Of a DNA stretch of 5,158 nucleotides, positions 1-5,158 are shown piece by piece. This stretch comes from Natronomonas sp. (GTDB taxonomy: Archaea > Halobacteriota > Halobacteria > Halobacteriales > Haloarculaceae). How positions within the stretch are numbered: the first letter of the stretch is position 1; every line of letters starts with the position of its first letter. The position numbers and the translations under genes were made by a program. The DNA lies in the NCBI GenBank assembly GCA_007135435.1, contig SLIW01000462.1, positions 1 to 5,158 on the forward strand, read 5' to 3'. The notes beneath the pieces are model-generated. The model did not search any database and was not told the DNA's origin. It saw only the letters and a list, made by a program, of their open reading frames with translations.

Positions 1-129
1 CCGACGGACGTGGATCCCGACGACGCACCGACCGAGTCCGAGGGTCCGTCGCGACCCGAACCCCCCGAATCGCCCCACCCGGAGAACGCGGAGTCCACGT
101 CCCCCGACGAGGGGTCGGCCGCACCCTGA
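1..129 (+). CDS. C-terminal end of an unidentified acidic, Pro-rich protein (5' end outside window)
   Basis: Frame 1 is open from the left edge to a TGA at 127-129 and gives 42 residues rich in Asp, Glu, Pro and Ser, ending in DEGSAAP. By my count 35 of 42 codons end in G or C. That and the acidic composition fit a haloarchaeal coding frame; the other + frames give Arg-rich peptides. The segment looks like a disordered hydrophilic tail and has no domain, motif or membrane segment, so the function cannot be named. The gene converges on the oxidoreductase, with 79 bp between the two stop codons and a hairpin directly after its stop. It could still be a chance open frame, because high-GC DNA has few stops. 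Confidence 0.5.
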   Translation, partial: PTDVDPDDAPTESEGPSRPEPPESPHPENAESTSPDEGSAAP

Positions 130-130
130 T

Positions 131-151
131 CGGCGAGGCGATCGCTCGCCG
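131..151 (+). terminator. Possible terminator hairpin between convergent genes
   Basis: A perfect 7-bp inverted repeat lies at 131-137 (CGGCGAG) and 145-151 (CTCGCCG), with a 7-nt loop, beginning 2 nt after the stop of the + strand gene. A short T run (TTTT, 172-175) follows about 20 nt further on. Archaeal termination depends mainly on T tracts rather than hairpins, so the role is uncertain. The position between two convergent genes would suit a stop signal for the + strand transcript. Confidence 0.3.
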
Positions 152-208
152 TTCGGACCGATACCTTGCGATTTTCACCAACTGTCCCCTGCGCGTTTGG
201 GATGTCCC

Positions 209-1414
209 CTAGCCGTCACCATCCGGGGACCGACCTGTCTCCCCAGGTTCCTCGAGCGTCATCCCCTCGACGATCTCGAACTCCTCGTCGCCAGAGAACC
301 GCGTCGGGTCGAAGGCGTCGATCGCCTCGCCACCGATGATCTGTCCGGCCAGTCGCTCGCCGATCGCCGGCGCGCGCATGAAGCCGTGACCCTGGAACCC
401 GGTCGCGACGAGGAGCCCAGGGGCGACCTCGCCGACGAGCGGGTCCCCGTCCGGCGTGGCGGTACACAGCCCCGCCCACGCCCGATGGATCGGGGGGAGC
501 GCGGCCGTATCGACGGCGAGGGCGGTACGCAGGGCGTCCGCTGCCTCCGCGCGGAACCAGTCGTCGGCGGACCGCTCCCACTCGTCGGGGTCGTGTTCCT
601 CGGGCACGGTCCCGTCGCCGACGAACAGCCGGCCGTCACGGGGTCGGAGGTAGAACCCGCCGGTCGCGTCGTAGAGGGTCGGTATCCCGTCGGCGAGTGG
701 CGTCTCATCGGTGAGCAGCGCCTGGACGCGGTAGGCCTTGACGGCCACCGGCAGACCCGCCCCGCCGAGCAATCGGGCGGTGTGGGCGCCGGCGGAGACG
801 ACGACGGCGTCGTACTCGGGAGGACGGGCACGGGATCCCGTTCGGTCGGACCCAGGGCGACCGTCGACGACGCGGATGCGCCCCTCGGTGTCCAGTTCGA
901 TCGGGGTGTCGGTCCGGAGCGTCGCGCCCTCGGCGACCGCGAGCTGGGCGGTCTCGCGGGTGTACGCGCCCGGGTCTGCGAGACCGGCGTTCCGGGCGAT
1001 CGCCGCCCGCGCCACGTCGTCGATCCGCAGCGTCGGCCAGCGAGCCGCCAGTTCGTCGGGGTCGACGAACCCCACGTCCCGACCGTTCCCCTGCATCCGG
1101 GGGACCTGCTCGTCCATGGCGGCGGCGTTCCGGTCGTCGCCCTCGCGCGCGAGCCAGACGTAGGGACAGTCCACGAGCGCGTCGCGCTCGCGGAACACCT
1201 CGAGCGAGCGGGCGGCGAGGTCGGCGTCGAGTCCGTCGGCGAAGGCGTCGTAGCAGACCCCAGCGGCACGTCCGCTCGAACCGGACGCGACGGTGCCAGC
1301 GTCGTACAGCGTCACCTCGATGTCTCGGCGGGCGAGCTCCAGGCTGACCGTGGCGCCGACGACGCCGGCGCCGACGACCGCCACCGTCCGGGACGACCCA
1401 CCGGTCGCGGTCAT
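209..1414 (-). CDS. FAD-dependent oxidoreductase, DAO family (substrate unknown)
   Basis: The predicted protein has 401 residues, a normal size for the D-amino-acid oxidase/glycine oxidase/sarcosine oxidase fold. Near the N-terminus a beta strand leads into the dinucleotide-binding motif GAGVVG (residues 15-20), and an acidic residue ends the second strand (VTLYDAG), where the FAD ribose is normally held. The C-terminal part has GFYLRPRDGRLFVGDG and then TGFQGHGFMRAPAIGERLA, which matches the second FAD-contact region of this family. Family members oxidise C-N bonds of amino acids or N-methylated amines; nothing here fixes the substrate. There is no signal peptide or membrane segment, so it is probably cytoplasmic. 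The frame is open back to an ATG at 1471, but I chose the ATG at 1414 because the added residues would be encoded by tandem repeats and the Rossmann strand begins shortly after MTATGG. It probably shares a transcript with the upstream LLM-like gene. The acidic last 25 residues look disordered. Confidence 0.85.
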   Translation of the reverse strand: MTATGGSSRTVAVVGAGVVGATVSLELARRDIEVTLYDAGTVASGSSGRAAGVCYDAFADGLDADLAARSLEVFRERDALVDCPYVWLAREGDDRNAAAMDEQVPRMQGNGRDVGFVDPDELAARWPTLRIDDVARAAIARNAGLADPGAYTRETAQLAVAEGATLRTDTPIELDTEGRIRVVDGRPGSDRTGSRARPPEYDAVVVSAGAHTARLLGGAGLPVAVKAYRVQALLTDETPLADGIPTLYDATGGFYLRPRDGRLFVGDGTVPEEHDPDEWERSADDWFRAEAADALRTALAVDTAALPPIHRAWAGLCTATPDGDPLVGEVAPGLLVATGFQGHGFMRAPAIGERLAGQIIGGEAIDAFDPTRFSGDEEFEIVEGMTLEEPGETGRSPDGDG

Positions 1415-1520
1415 CGTCCACCCATCGTCGTGGTCATCGTCCACCCATCGTCGTGGTCCACCCAGCTCCACCCAACGTCACGGTCCACCCAGCTCCACCC
1501 AACGTCACGGTCCACCCACC
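1411..1520. repeat. Composite 17/10-bp tandem array covering the oxidoreductase start
   Basis: On the + strand the heptamer TCCACCC begins at 1417, 1440, 1457, 1467, 1484, 1494 and 1511, so the spacings are 23, 17, 10, 17, 10 and 17. The array is built from a 17-bp block, TCCACCCATCGTCGTGG (1417, 1440) or TCCACCCAACGTCACGG (1467, 1494), and a 10-bp block, TCCACCCAGC (1457, 1484). A 6-bp TCATCG precedes each of the first two 17-mers. This gives two exact 23-bp units (1411-1433, 1434-1456) followed by two exact 27-bp units (1457-1483, 1484-1510). The array fills most of the gap between the LLM-like gene and the oxidoreductase, and the oxidoreductase ATG (1412-1414) lies inside its first unit. 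On the transcribed sense strand the heptamer reads GGGTGGA. Confidence 0.95.
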
Positions 1521-1538
1521 CTCATCGCCCATCACTCG

Positions 1539-2321
1539 TCATCCGCCACGGAGGGGCTCGAGCCCCCGCGCGGGGTAGGCGACGACACGGTCGACCCCCG
1601 CCTCCGCGAGGTCGGCGATGCGGCCCCGGACGGTTCGTGCGTCGCCCACGAGCGCGTAGTCGTCGACTGCCTGCAGGAGAACCTCGCGCGCCCGCCCGCT
1701 CGCCCGCGAGTCGGTCGGCGAGTCTGCCGGGAGCGCCCGTCGGACGGGTTCGCGCCGGGCGACGTACCCACCGACCGCGTCGAGGGCGGCGTCCGGGTCG
1801 GCCGAGAGAACGGTGGGCGCGTAGACGGCGACCTCGCCGTCGAAGCCGGCCGTGCGCATCGCGCGGACCTCCCGCGCCGTCGACCCGGAGAGGAGGTCGA
1901 ACTGGGTCCCGCCGGTCGCCAGCGCCACGCGCTCGACGCCCTCGGTGCCGACCCAGGCGTCGGGGGTCGCCTCCAGGGCGGCGCGGAGGCGCGGGGCGAT
2001 GGCGCGACGGCGCTCGTGCTCGCCCAGGTAGGCCCCGTTGCCGGCGACGAGGACGCGTCCCGCCTCGGCCGGCAGGGCCTCCTCGAGGGAGTCGTCGCCC
2101 AGCGGGTCGAAGCCGTCGGCGCGGACCGGCGTGGTCACCAGCAGGTCACTCGAGGCCGCCAGGGTCGCGAGCGTGTCGGCCGAGGGGAGGTGCTCTCGGC
2201 CCTCGAAGTCCACGACGAGGGTCTCCACCTGGAGCGAGGAGGCCGCCTCGAGGTCGTGTTCGGCGGGCTTCAGCGCCACCCCGTCCACCCCTGCCCGGGA
2301 GAGGGTCCGTCCGGTCAGCAT
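1539..2321 (-). CDS. Uncharacterised haloarchaeal protein with LLM-like C-terminus
   Basis: The protein has 260 residues, is soluble and acidic, and has no signal peptide or membrane segment. Alternating hydrophobic strands and helices (LVVDFEGREHL near 35-45, LLVTTPVRADG near 60-70, RVLVAGNGAYL near 89-99, DAWVGTEGVERVALATGG near 121-138, EVAVYAPTVLS near 163-173) suggest an alpha/beta, possibly TIM-barrel-like, fold. The end, DYALVGDARTVRGRIADL then AEAGVDRVVAYPARGL (221-254), resembles the C-terminus of luciferase-like or F420-dependent enzymes, where a 'G-x-pe-x-v' helix and an 'eaGvd' strand are typical. At 260 residues it is shorter than ordinary LLM enzymes (about 330), and a clear cofactor site is not visible. 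I recall a conserved haloarchaeal family of this kind, possibly labelled DUF7388, but cannot confirm it here. The frame is open upstream to a GTG at 2504, but that extension is Arg/His-rich, runs through repeats and is unlikely. The ATG at 2321 begins MLTGRTLSRAG. No Shine-Dalgarno or TATA box is evident. The oxidoreductase follows after a 124-bp repeat-filled spacer. Confidence 0.75.
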   Translation of the reverse strand: MLTGRTLSRAGVDGVALKPAEHDLEAASSLQVETLVVDFEGREHLPSADTLATLAASSDLLVTTPVRADGFDPLGDDSLEEALPAEAGRVLVAGNGAYLGEHERRRAIAPRLRAALEATPDAWVGTEGVERVALATGGTQFDLLSGSTAREVRAMRTAGFDGEVAVYAPTVLSADPDAALDAVGGYVARREPVRRALPADSPTDSRASGRAREVLLQAVDDYALVGDARTVRGRIADLAEAGVDRVVAYPARGLEPLRGG

Positions 2322-2362
2322 GCTATCAGCCGCAGCGACTGGAGGCACGCGGCGGTGGTCAT

Positions 2363-2386
2363 CGTCCGAGTGTCGGCGCTCGGACG
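2363..2386. promoter_or_regulatory. Perfect 8-bp inverted repeat upstream of the LLM-like gene
   Basis: CGTCCGAG at 2363-2370 is the exact reverse complement of CTCGGACG at 2379-2386, separated by 8 nt. It lies about 40-65 nt upstream of the ATG at 2321. No T run follows on either strand, so an operator or a 5'-leader hairpin is more likely than a terminator. In such GC-rich DNA some inverted repeats are expected by chance. Confidence 0.35.
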
Positions 2387-2433
2387 GATAGGCGTGTCGT
2401 TCGACGCGAAGGTCGCCGGTCGGGGTGTTCGTA

Positions 2434-2524
2434 CGCGGCGGGACACCGGCCAGTCGAACGTGGTCACACGTGGCGGGATACCGGTCGGTCGAACGTGGTC
2501 GCACGTGGCGGGATACCGGTCGGT
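2434..2524. repeat. 35-bp direct tandem repeat, about 2.6 copies
   Basis: Units begin at 2434, 2469 and 2504. Units 1 and 2 differ at 5 of 35 positions. Unit 3 matches unit 2 for its first 21 bases, including CGTGGCGGGATACCGGTCGG, and then diverges. Each full unit ends in GTCGAACGTGGTC followed by ACA or GCA. The junctions create CACGTG palindromes at 2467-2472 and 2502-2507. A weak, degenerate unit may precede at about 2399-2433. The period is not a multiple of three, which argues against coding. There are no unique spacers, so it is not a CRISPR array. Confidence 0.9.
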
Positions 2525-2556
2525 TGAGGAGGTTACGAGCGCGCGATCGTCCGAAA

Positions 2557-2592
2557 ATTCGAACGAGGATTCGAACGAGGAACCGAACGAGG
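2557..2592. repeat. 12-bp direct tandem repeat, 3 copies
   Basis: ATTCGAACGAGG occurs exactly at 2557-2568 and 2569-2580 and as AACCGAACGAGG at 2581-2592; a further block (2593-2604) is too degenerate to count. It lies 28 bp beyond the thermosome stop codon in the direction of transcription. The exact copies contain the palindrome TTCGAA. The array is followed on the - strand by TTTT, the only T run after the thermosome gene, so it could sit at the transcript end. Confidence 0.85.
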
Positions 2593-2619
2593 AGTCGACC
2601 GTTGGTGGAGGTGGTGGTC

Positions 2620-4197
2620 CTACGACGCGGCGATGACGTCGTCGATGCGGACGATCATCGTCGCCGCCTCGGTCGCGGACTCGACGGCCTCGCGCTTGAC
2701 GGCGGCGGGGTCGAGGATGCCCTCCGGGACGGGGTCGCCGACGTGGCCGGTCTGGCCCTCGCTGATGATGCCCGCGCGGCCCTCGCTCTCGTGGGTCGAG
2801 CGGAGCTCGACGAGCGCGTCGATCGGGTCCATGCCGGTGTTCTCCGCGAGCGTCCGGGGGATGACGTCGACGGCGTCGGCGAACGCCTCGATGGCGAGCT
2901 GCTTGCGGCCCTCGACGCTGGCGACGCGCTCGCGGATCTGGTCGGCGATCGCGATCTCCGCGGCACCGGCACCGGCGACGACCCCGCCGGAGTCGAGCGC
3001 GGCGGTGACCACGTCGAGCGCGTCGTTGAGCGCCCGCTCGAGCTCGTCGGTGACGTGCTCGGTGCCCCCGCGGGCGAAGACGGTGACGGTCTCGGCGGCC
3101 GCGCCGCCCTCGACGAAGACGAGGTCGTCGTCGCCGAACCGCTCGACGCGGACGACGTCGGCGGCGCCGAGGTCGTCGGCCTCGAAGTCCGAGAGGGTCC
3201 CGACCGTCCGGGCGCCTGTCGCGCGGGCGATCGACTGCGCCTCGTCGTCGTCGACGCCGTCGAAGGCGAGGATGCCCTCCTTGGCCAGGACCGAGGCGAC
3301 GAGGTCCTCGACGTCGCCGGTGACGAACGCGACGTCGACGTCCGCGTCGGCGACGGCCTCGGCGTAGCCGCGGAGCTCGGTCTCCTCGGCCTCGATGGCG
3401 GCGTTCAGCTGGTCGACGCTGGAGATGTCGTACTCGGCGTCGATCTCGGACTCGCGGACCTCCAGGTCGACGTCGAGCACCGCGATCGTCGCATCCTCGA
3501 CGCGCCGTGGCATGTCGGCGTGCAGCGGCTCCTCCTCGGAGATGACGCCCTGGACGAGCTCGGTCGCGGAGGCGCCACCGCCGGTCTGGGTCCGGATGGT
3601 GACGGCGTCACGGTCGACCCCGTCGTCGCCCTCGACCTGCCGGACCGCGCCGACCACGGTCTCGGCGAGCACGCGGGCGTCGACGTCCCCGGTGCCCTTG
3701 CCGGTCATCGAGGTCTCGGCGACCGACGCGAGGAGGTCGTCGTCGAGCTCCTCGTCCAGGGTGACGTCCTCGACCGCCTCGAGGGCGATTCGGGAGGCCT
3801 CCTGGTAGCCCTCGACGATGGTCGTCGGGTGGACGTCGTCGTCCAGCAGGTCCTCGGCCTGCGCGAGCAGGCGGCCGGCCAGGACCGACGCCGTCGTCGT
3901 CCCGTCGCCGACCTCCTCCTCCTGGGTGTCGGCGACCTCGACGATCATCTGGGCCGCCGGGTGCTCGATGTCCATCTCCTGGAGGATGGTGGCGCCGTCG
4001 TTGGTGATGACGACGTCGCCGGAGTCCGAGACGAGCATCTTGTCCATCCCCCGGGGACCGAGGGTGGTCCGTACGGACTCGGCCACCGCCTTCCCGGCGG
4101 TGATGTTCGACGACTGGGCGTCCCGGCCGCGGGTCCGCTCTGTCCCTTCGCTGAGGATGAACAGCGGCTGTCCGCGTCGCTGGCGCATCGATGACAT
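2620..4197 (-). CDS. ths: Thermosome (group II chaperonin) subunit, GGM-tail-less type
   Basis: This is a 525-residue Cpn60/TCP-1 family protein, an ATP-driven folding chaperone that assembles into a double-ring cytoplasmic complex with a built-in lid. Signature motifs are intact: [10 protein letters not shown] (45-54) and TNDGAT (65-70) in the equatorial nucleotide site, GDGTT (97-101) with the conserved catalytic Asp98, and Asp392 in [11 protein letters not shown], matching the second catalytic Asp of archaeal group II chaperonins. The C-terminal equatorial glycine motif reads GAGAAE (409-414) rather than the usual archaeal GGGA-x-E. The apical domain lies at roughly residues 200-360. The length is normal, but the protein ends at VIAAS and lacks the Gly-Gly-Met-rich tail of many archaeal subunits, which suggests a divergent paralogue of the Haloferax Cct3 kind (inference). 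Starts are possible at GTG 4203, ATG 4197 and ATG 4188; I prefer 4197 because MSSMRQ fits the family's short N-terminus and a TATA box 27-34 nt upstream predicts a transcript beginning at or just before it. Confidence 0.97.
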   Translation of the reverse strand: MSSMRQRRGQPLFILSEGTERTRGRDAQSSNITAGKAVAESVRTTLGPRGMDKMLVSDSGDVVITNDGATILQEMDIEHPAAQMIVEVADTQEEEVGDGTTTASVLAGRLLAQAEDLLDDDVHPTTIVEGYQEASRIALEAVEDVTLDEELDDDLLASVAETSMTGKGTGDVDARVLAETVVGAVRQVEGDDGVDRDAVTIRTQTGGGASATELVQGVISEEEPLHADMPRRVEDATIAVLDVDLEVRESEIDAEYDISSVDQLNAAIEAEETELRGYAEAVADADVDVAFVTGDVEDLVASVLAKEGILAFDGVDDDEAQSIARATGARTVGTLSDFEADDLGAADVVRVERFGDDDLVFVEGGAAAETVTVFARGGTEHVTDELERALNDALDVVTAALDSGGVVAGAGAAEIAIADQIRERVASVEGRKQLAIEAFADAVDVIPRTLAENTGMDPIDALVELRSTHESEGRAGIISEGQTGHVGDPVPEGILDPAAVKREAVESATEAATMIVRIDDVIAAS

Positions 4198-4223
4198 AGT
4201 CACTCGATATGTCGTCAGCGGTT

Positions 4224-4232
4224 CTATATAAG
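4224..4232 (-). promoter_or_regulatory. TATA box of the thermosome gene
   Basis: On the - strand this reads CTTATATAG, the only strongly AT-rich element in the surrounding DNA. It is centred about 31 nt upstream of the ATG at 4197. Archaeal transcription usually starts about 25-27 nt after the TATA centre, so the start should fall near 4201-4203, giving a leader of only about 4-6 nt. The purine-rich GAGGAACA immediately upstream could serve as the TFB recognition element. Heat-inducible TATA promoters are known for Haloferax chaperonin genes; whether this one responds to heat cannot be read from the sequence. Confidence 0.8.
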
Positions 4233-4278
4233 TGTTCCTCTACGGGATCGCCGGAGGCCGCCGGGGGCTCGGGTGCCT

Positions 4279-4298
4279 GTCCCCGCTTCAACCGGGAC
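4279..4298 (-). terminator. Weak stem-loop after the glycosyltransferase gene
   Basis: GTCCC (4279-4283) pairs with GGGAC (4294-4298) around a 10-nt loop, 13 nt beyond the stop codon of the glycosyltransferase. No T run follows on the - strand. It is the only folded element seen between this gene and the thermosome promoter and may be chance. Confidence 0.15.
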
Positions 4299-4310
4299 CG
4301 CTAGGCCCCG

Positions 4311-5158
4311 TCAGCGGCGATCGTACACCGACACCGCCCGATCGGTCCGCGCGGACCAGCCCCGCGGGTTCCGCCGCGGCGTCCGGTCGGCGAGGCGGGC
4401 GCGGAGCCCGCTCCGGTACCCGGCGAGGCTCCCCAGGAGGACCTCGCGGCCGTTGCCCAGCCAGGACGTCGGCTTCGCGTCGCCGGTCGCCACGTCGCGC
4501 AGGGCCGCCGCGGCGTCCACGAGCCCGTGACGGGCGGTCCGCAGCGGCACCGTCGGGTGGAGCCCGTAGTTCTTCGCGAGCCGGTAGGCCAGCGACCGGT
4601 AGCGCTCGCGCCAGTCGCGGGTCCGCGTCCCGCCGTCGGTGGCGGCCTCCCGGGAGACGCACATCTCGGTCGCCCAGGCGACCCCGTAGCCCAGCCCGGC
4701 CAGCCGGTGGGCGGCGTCGCGGGCGCCTCCGACCTCCAGGGTCTCGTCGAAGCCGTCGATCGCCTCGAGCACCTCCCGGGTGAACGCCGCGTTCCCCCCG
4801 TTGAAGTAGGTGATCGAGCGCCCGGCGATCGTCCGCGACTCGATGGTGTCGGTGGTGACGCCGGCGTCGAGGGGTTCGTGGGTCGGCCCGGTCGCCACGT
4901 CGGCGTCAGCGAGGGTCTCGATCACCGCGTCGAGCCATCCTCGCTCGACCACCATCGTGGGGTTGACCAGCGCGACCGCGTCGTTCCGGACTCGGTCGAG
5001 CCCCGCGTTCCGGGCGACGTTGACGTTGCGGTCGTCGATCTCGACGAGGACGGCGACGTCGTCTCGCTCGCGTACCATCCCGGTGGTGCCGTCGGTCGAC
5101 GGCCCGTTGACGACGACGACCTCGTCCGGTGCCTCGGCCGCCAGTGCGTCGAGACAGG
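4311..5158 (-). CDS. GT2-like glycosyltransferase, C-terminal part (5' end outside window)
   Basis: The frame runs past the right edge: the ATG at 5078 is internal, since 26 more codons upstream stay open and encode the conserved start of a GT-A fold (CLDALAAEAPDEVVVVNG then PSTDGT). In visible-residue numbering, VVVVNGPSTDGT (13-24) is the first nucleotide-sugar strand and loop, RNVNVARNAGL (43-53) is the usual R-N-x-G helix region, and YFNGGNAAFTREVLEAIDGF (117-136) matches the GT2 acceptor-side segment. The usual D-x-D position reads LVNPTM (63-68) and the usual G-E-D-x-D position reads GGARDAAHRL (143-152). The rest is Arg-rich and has no transmembrane helix. Such enzymes transfer sugars from nucleotide donors to glycans, lipids or proteins, usually at the inner membrane face; donor and acceptor are unknown. 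The stop is 113 bp upstream of the thermosome ATG, and the thermosome has its own promoter, so the two need not be co-transcribed. Confidence 0.8.
   Translation of the reverse strand, partial: CLDALAAEAPDEVVVVNGPSTDGTTGMVRERDDVAVLVEIDDRNVNVARNAGLDRVRNDAVALVNPTMVVERGWLDAVIETLADADVATGPTHEPLDAGVTTDTIESRTIAGRSITYFNGGNAAFTREVLEAIDGFDETLEVGGARDAAHRLAGLGYGVAWATEMCVSREAATDGGTRTRDWRERYRSLAYRLAKNYGLHPTVPLRTARHGLVDAAAALRDVATGDAKPTSWLGNGREVLLGSLAGYRSGLRARLADRTPRRNPRGWSARTDRAVSVYDRR

Larger units (their letters stand above)
2322..2619. other. 298-bp non-coding gap between thermosome and LLM-like gene
   Basis: I see no convincing gene here. The + and - frames that stay open across it give low-complexity, repeat-derived peptides. 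Reading away from the thermosome stop it holds a GGTGG-rich stretch (2603-2618), a 12-bp array (2557-2592) with a short T run on the - strand (2557-2554), a 35-bp array (2434-2524), a less regular stretch (2387-2433) and an 8-bp inverted repeat (2363-2386). It has the place of a thermosome 3' end plus an upstream region for the LLM-like gene, but no TATA-like sequence can be picked out. Confidence 0.7.

Noticed and set aside
1415..1471. Upstream start of the oxidoreductase at 1471 adding 19 residues
   Set aside because: The extension is translated tandem repeat (GGPRRW, VDDDHDDGW), and the conserved Rossmann strand needs only the short N-terminus from 1414.
2322..2504. Upstream start of the LLM-like gene at GTG 2504 adding 61 residues
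   Set aside because: The extension is Arg-, His- and Pro-rich, unlike the acidic body of the protein, and runs through the 35-bp repeats.
197..2527. A 776-codon open frame on the + strand antisense to two genes
   Set aside because: It gives an Arg/Pro/Gly-rich, domain-free translation that crosses repeats and is antisense to well-supported genes; long shadow frames are normal at this GC content.
2434..2592. Possible CRISPR array
   Set aside because: The 35-bp and 12-bp units are directly adjacent with no unique spacers, and no cas gene is present.
2540..2619. A Gly-Met thermosome tail hidden by a frameshift after the stop codon
   Set aside because: All three - strand frames beyond the stop were read; they give His/Arg/Ser-, Thr- or Pro-rich peptides and no Gly-Gly-Met pattern.
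2425..4194. A 589-codon + strand frame antisense to the thermosome
   Set aside because: It mirrors the thermosome codons and has no recognisable domain, while the opposite strand encodes an unmistakable chaperonin.
1..5158. tRNA, rRNA, insertion sequence or attachment site
   Set aside because: No cloverleaf-like segment, transposase motif or terminal inverted repeat was seen by eye on either strand.

Overview
The window looks like a piece of a haloarchaeal chromosome. It is very GC-rich, the predicted proteins are loaded with Asp and Glu, and it carries a group II chaperonin (thermosome) gene behind an archaeal TATA box with almost no 5' leader. All of this is inferred from the sequence alone; the species cannot be named.

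Layout, left to right: the acidic, proline-rich C-terminal end of a + strand gene (1-129); a short convergent intergenic stretch with a hairpin (130-208); an FAD-dependent DAO-family oxidoreductase on the - strand (209-1414); a repeat-filled spacer (1415-1538); an uncharacterised 260-residue protein on the - strand whose end resembles the C-terminus of luciferase-like (LLM) proteins (1539-2321); a 298-bp non-coding gap holding a hairpin and two further tandem repeat arrays (2322-2619); a thermosome subunit on the - strand (2620-4197) with its TATA box at 4224-4232; and the C-terminal part of a GT2-like glycosyltransferase on the - strand that runs off the right edge (4311-5158).

In the direction of transcription the four - strand genes read glycosyltransferase, thermosome, LLM-like protein, oxidoreductase. 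The thermosome has its own promoter. The LLM-like gene and the oxidoreductase show no recognisable TATA box, so they may be read as a unit, either from the thermosome promoter or from a start inside the repeat-rich gap. Nothing in the sequence ties the four products into one pathway.

The coding content is ordinary. The unusual part is the non-coding DNA around the LLM-like gene: three distinct tandem arrays within about 1.2 kb (a 17/10-bp composite array, a 35-bp array and a 12-bp array), one of which contains the start codon of the oxidoreductase. No defence system, mobile element, CRISPR array or RNA gene is seen, and I do not see a convincing undescribed system.
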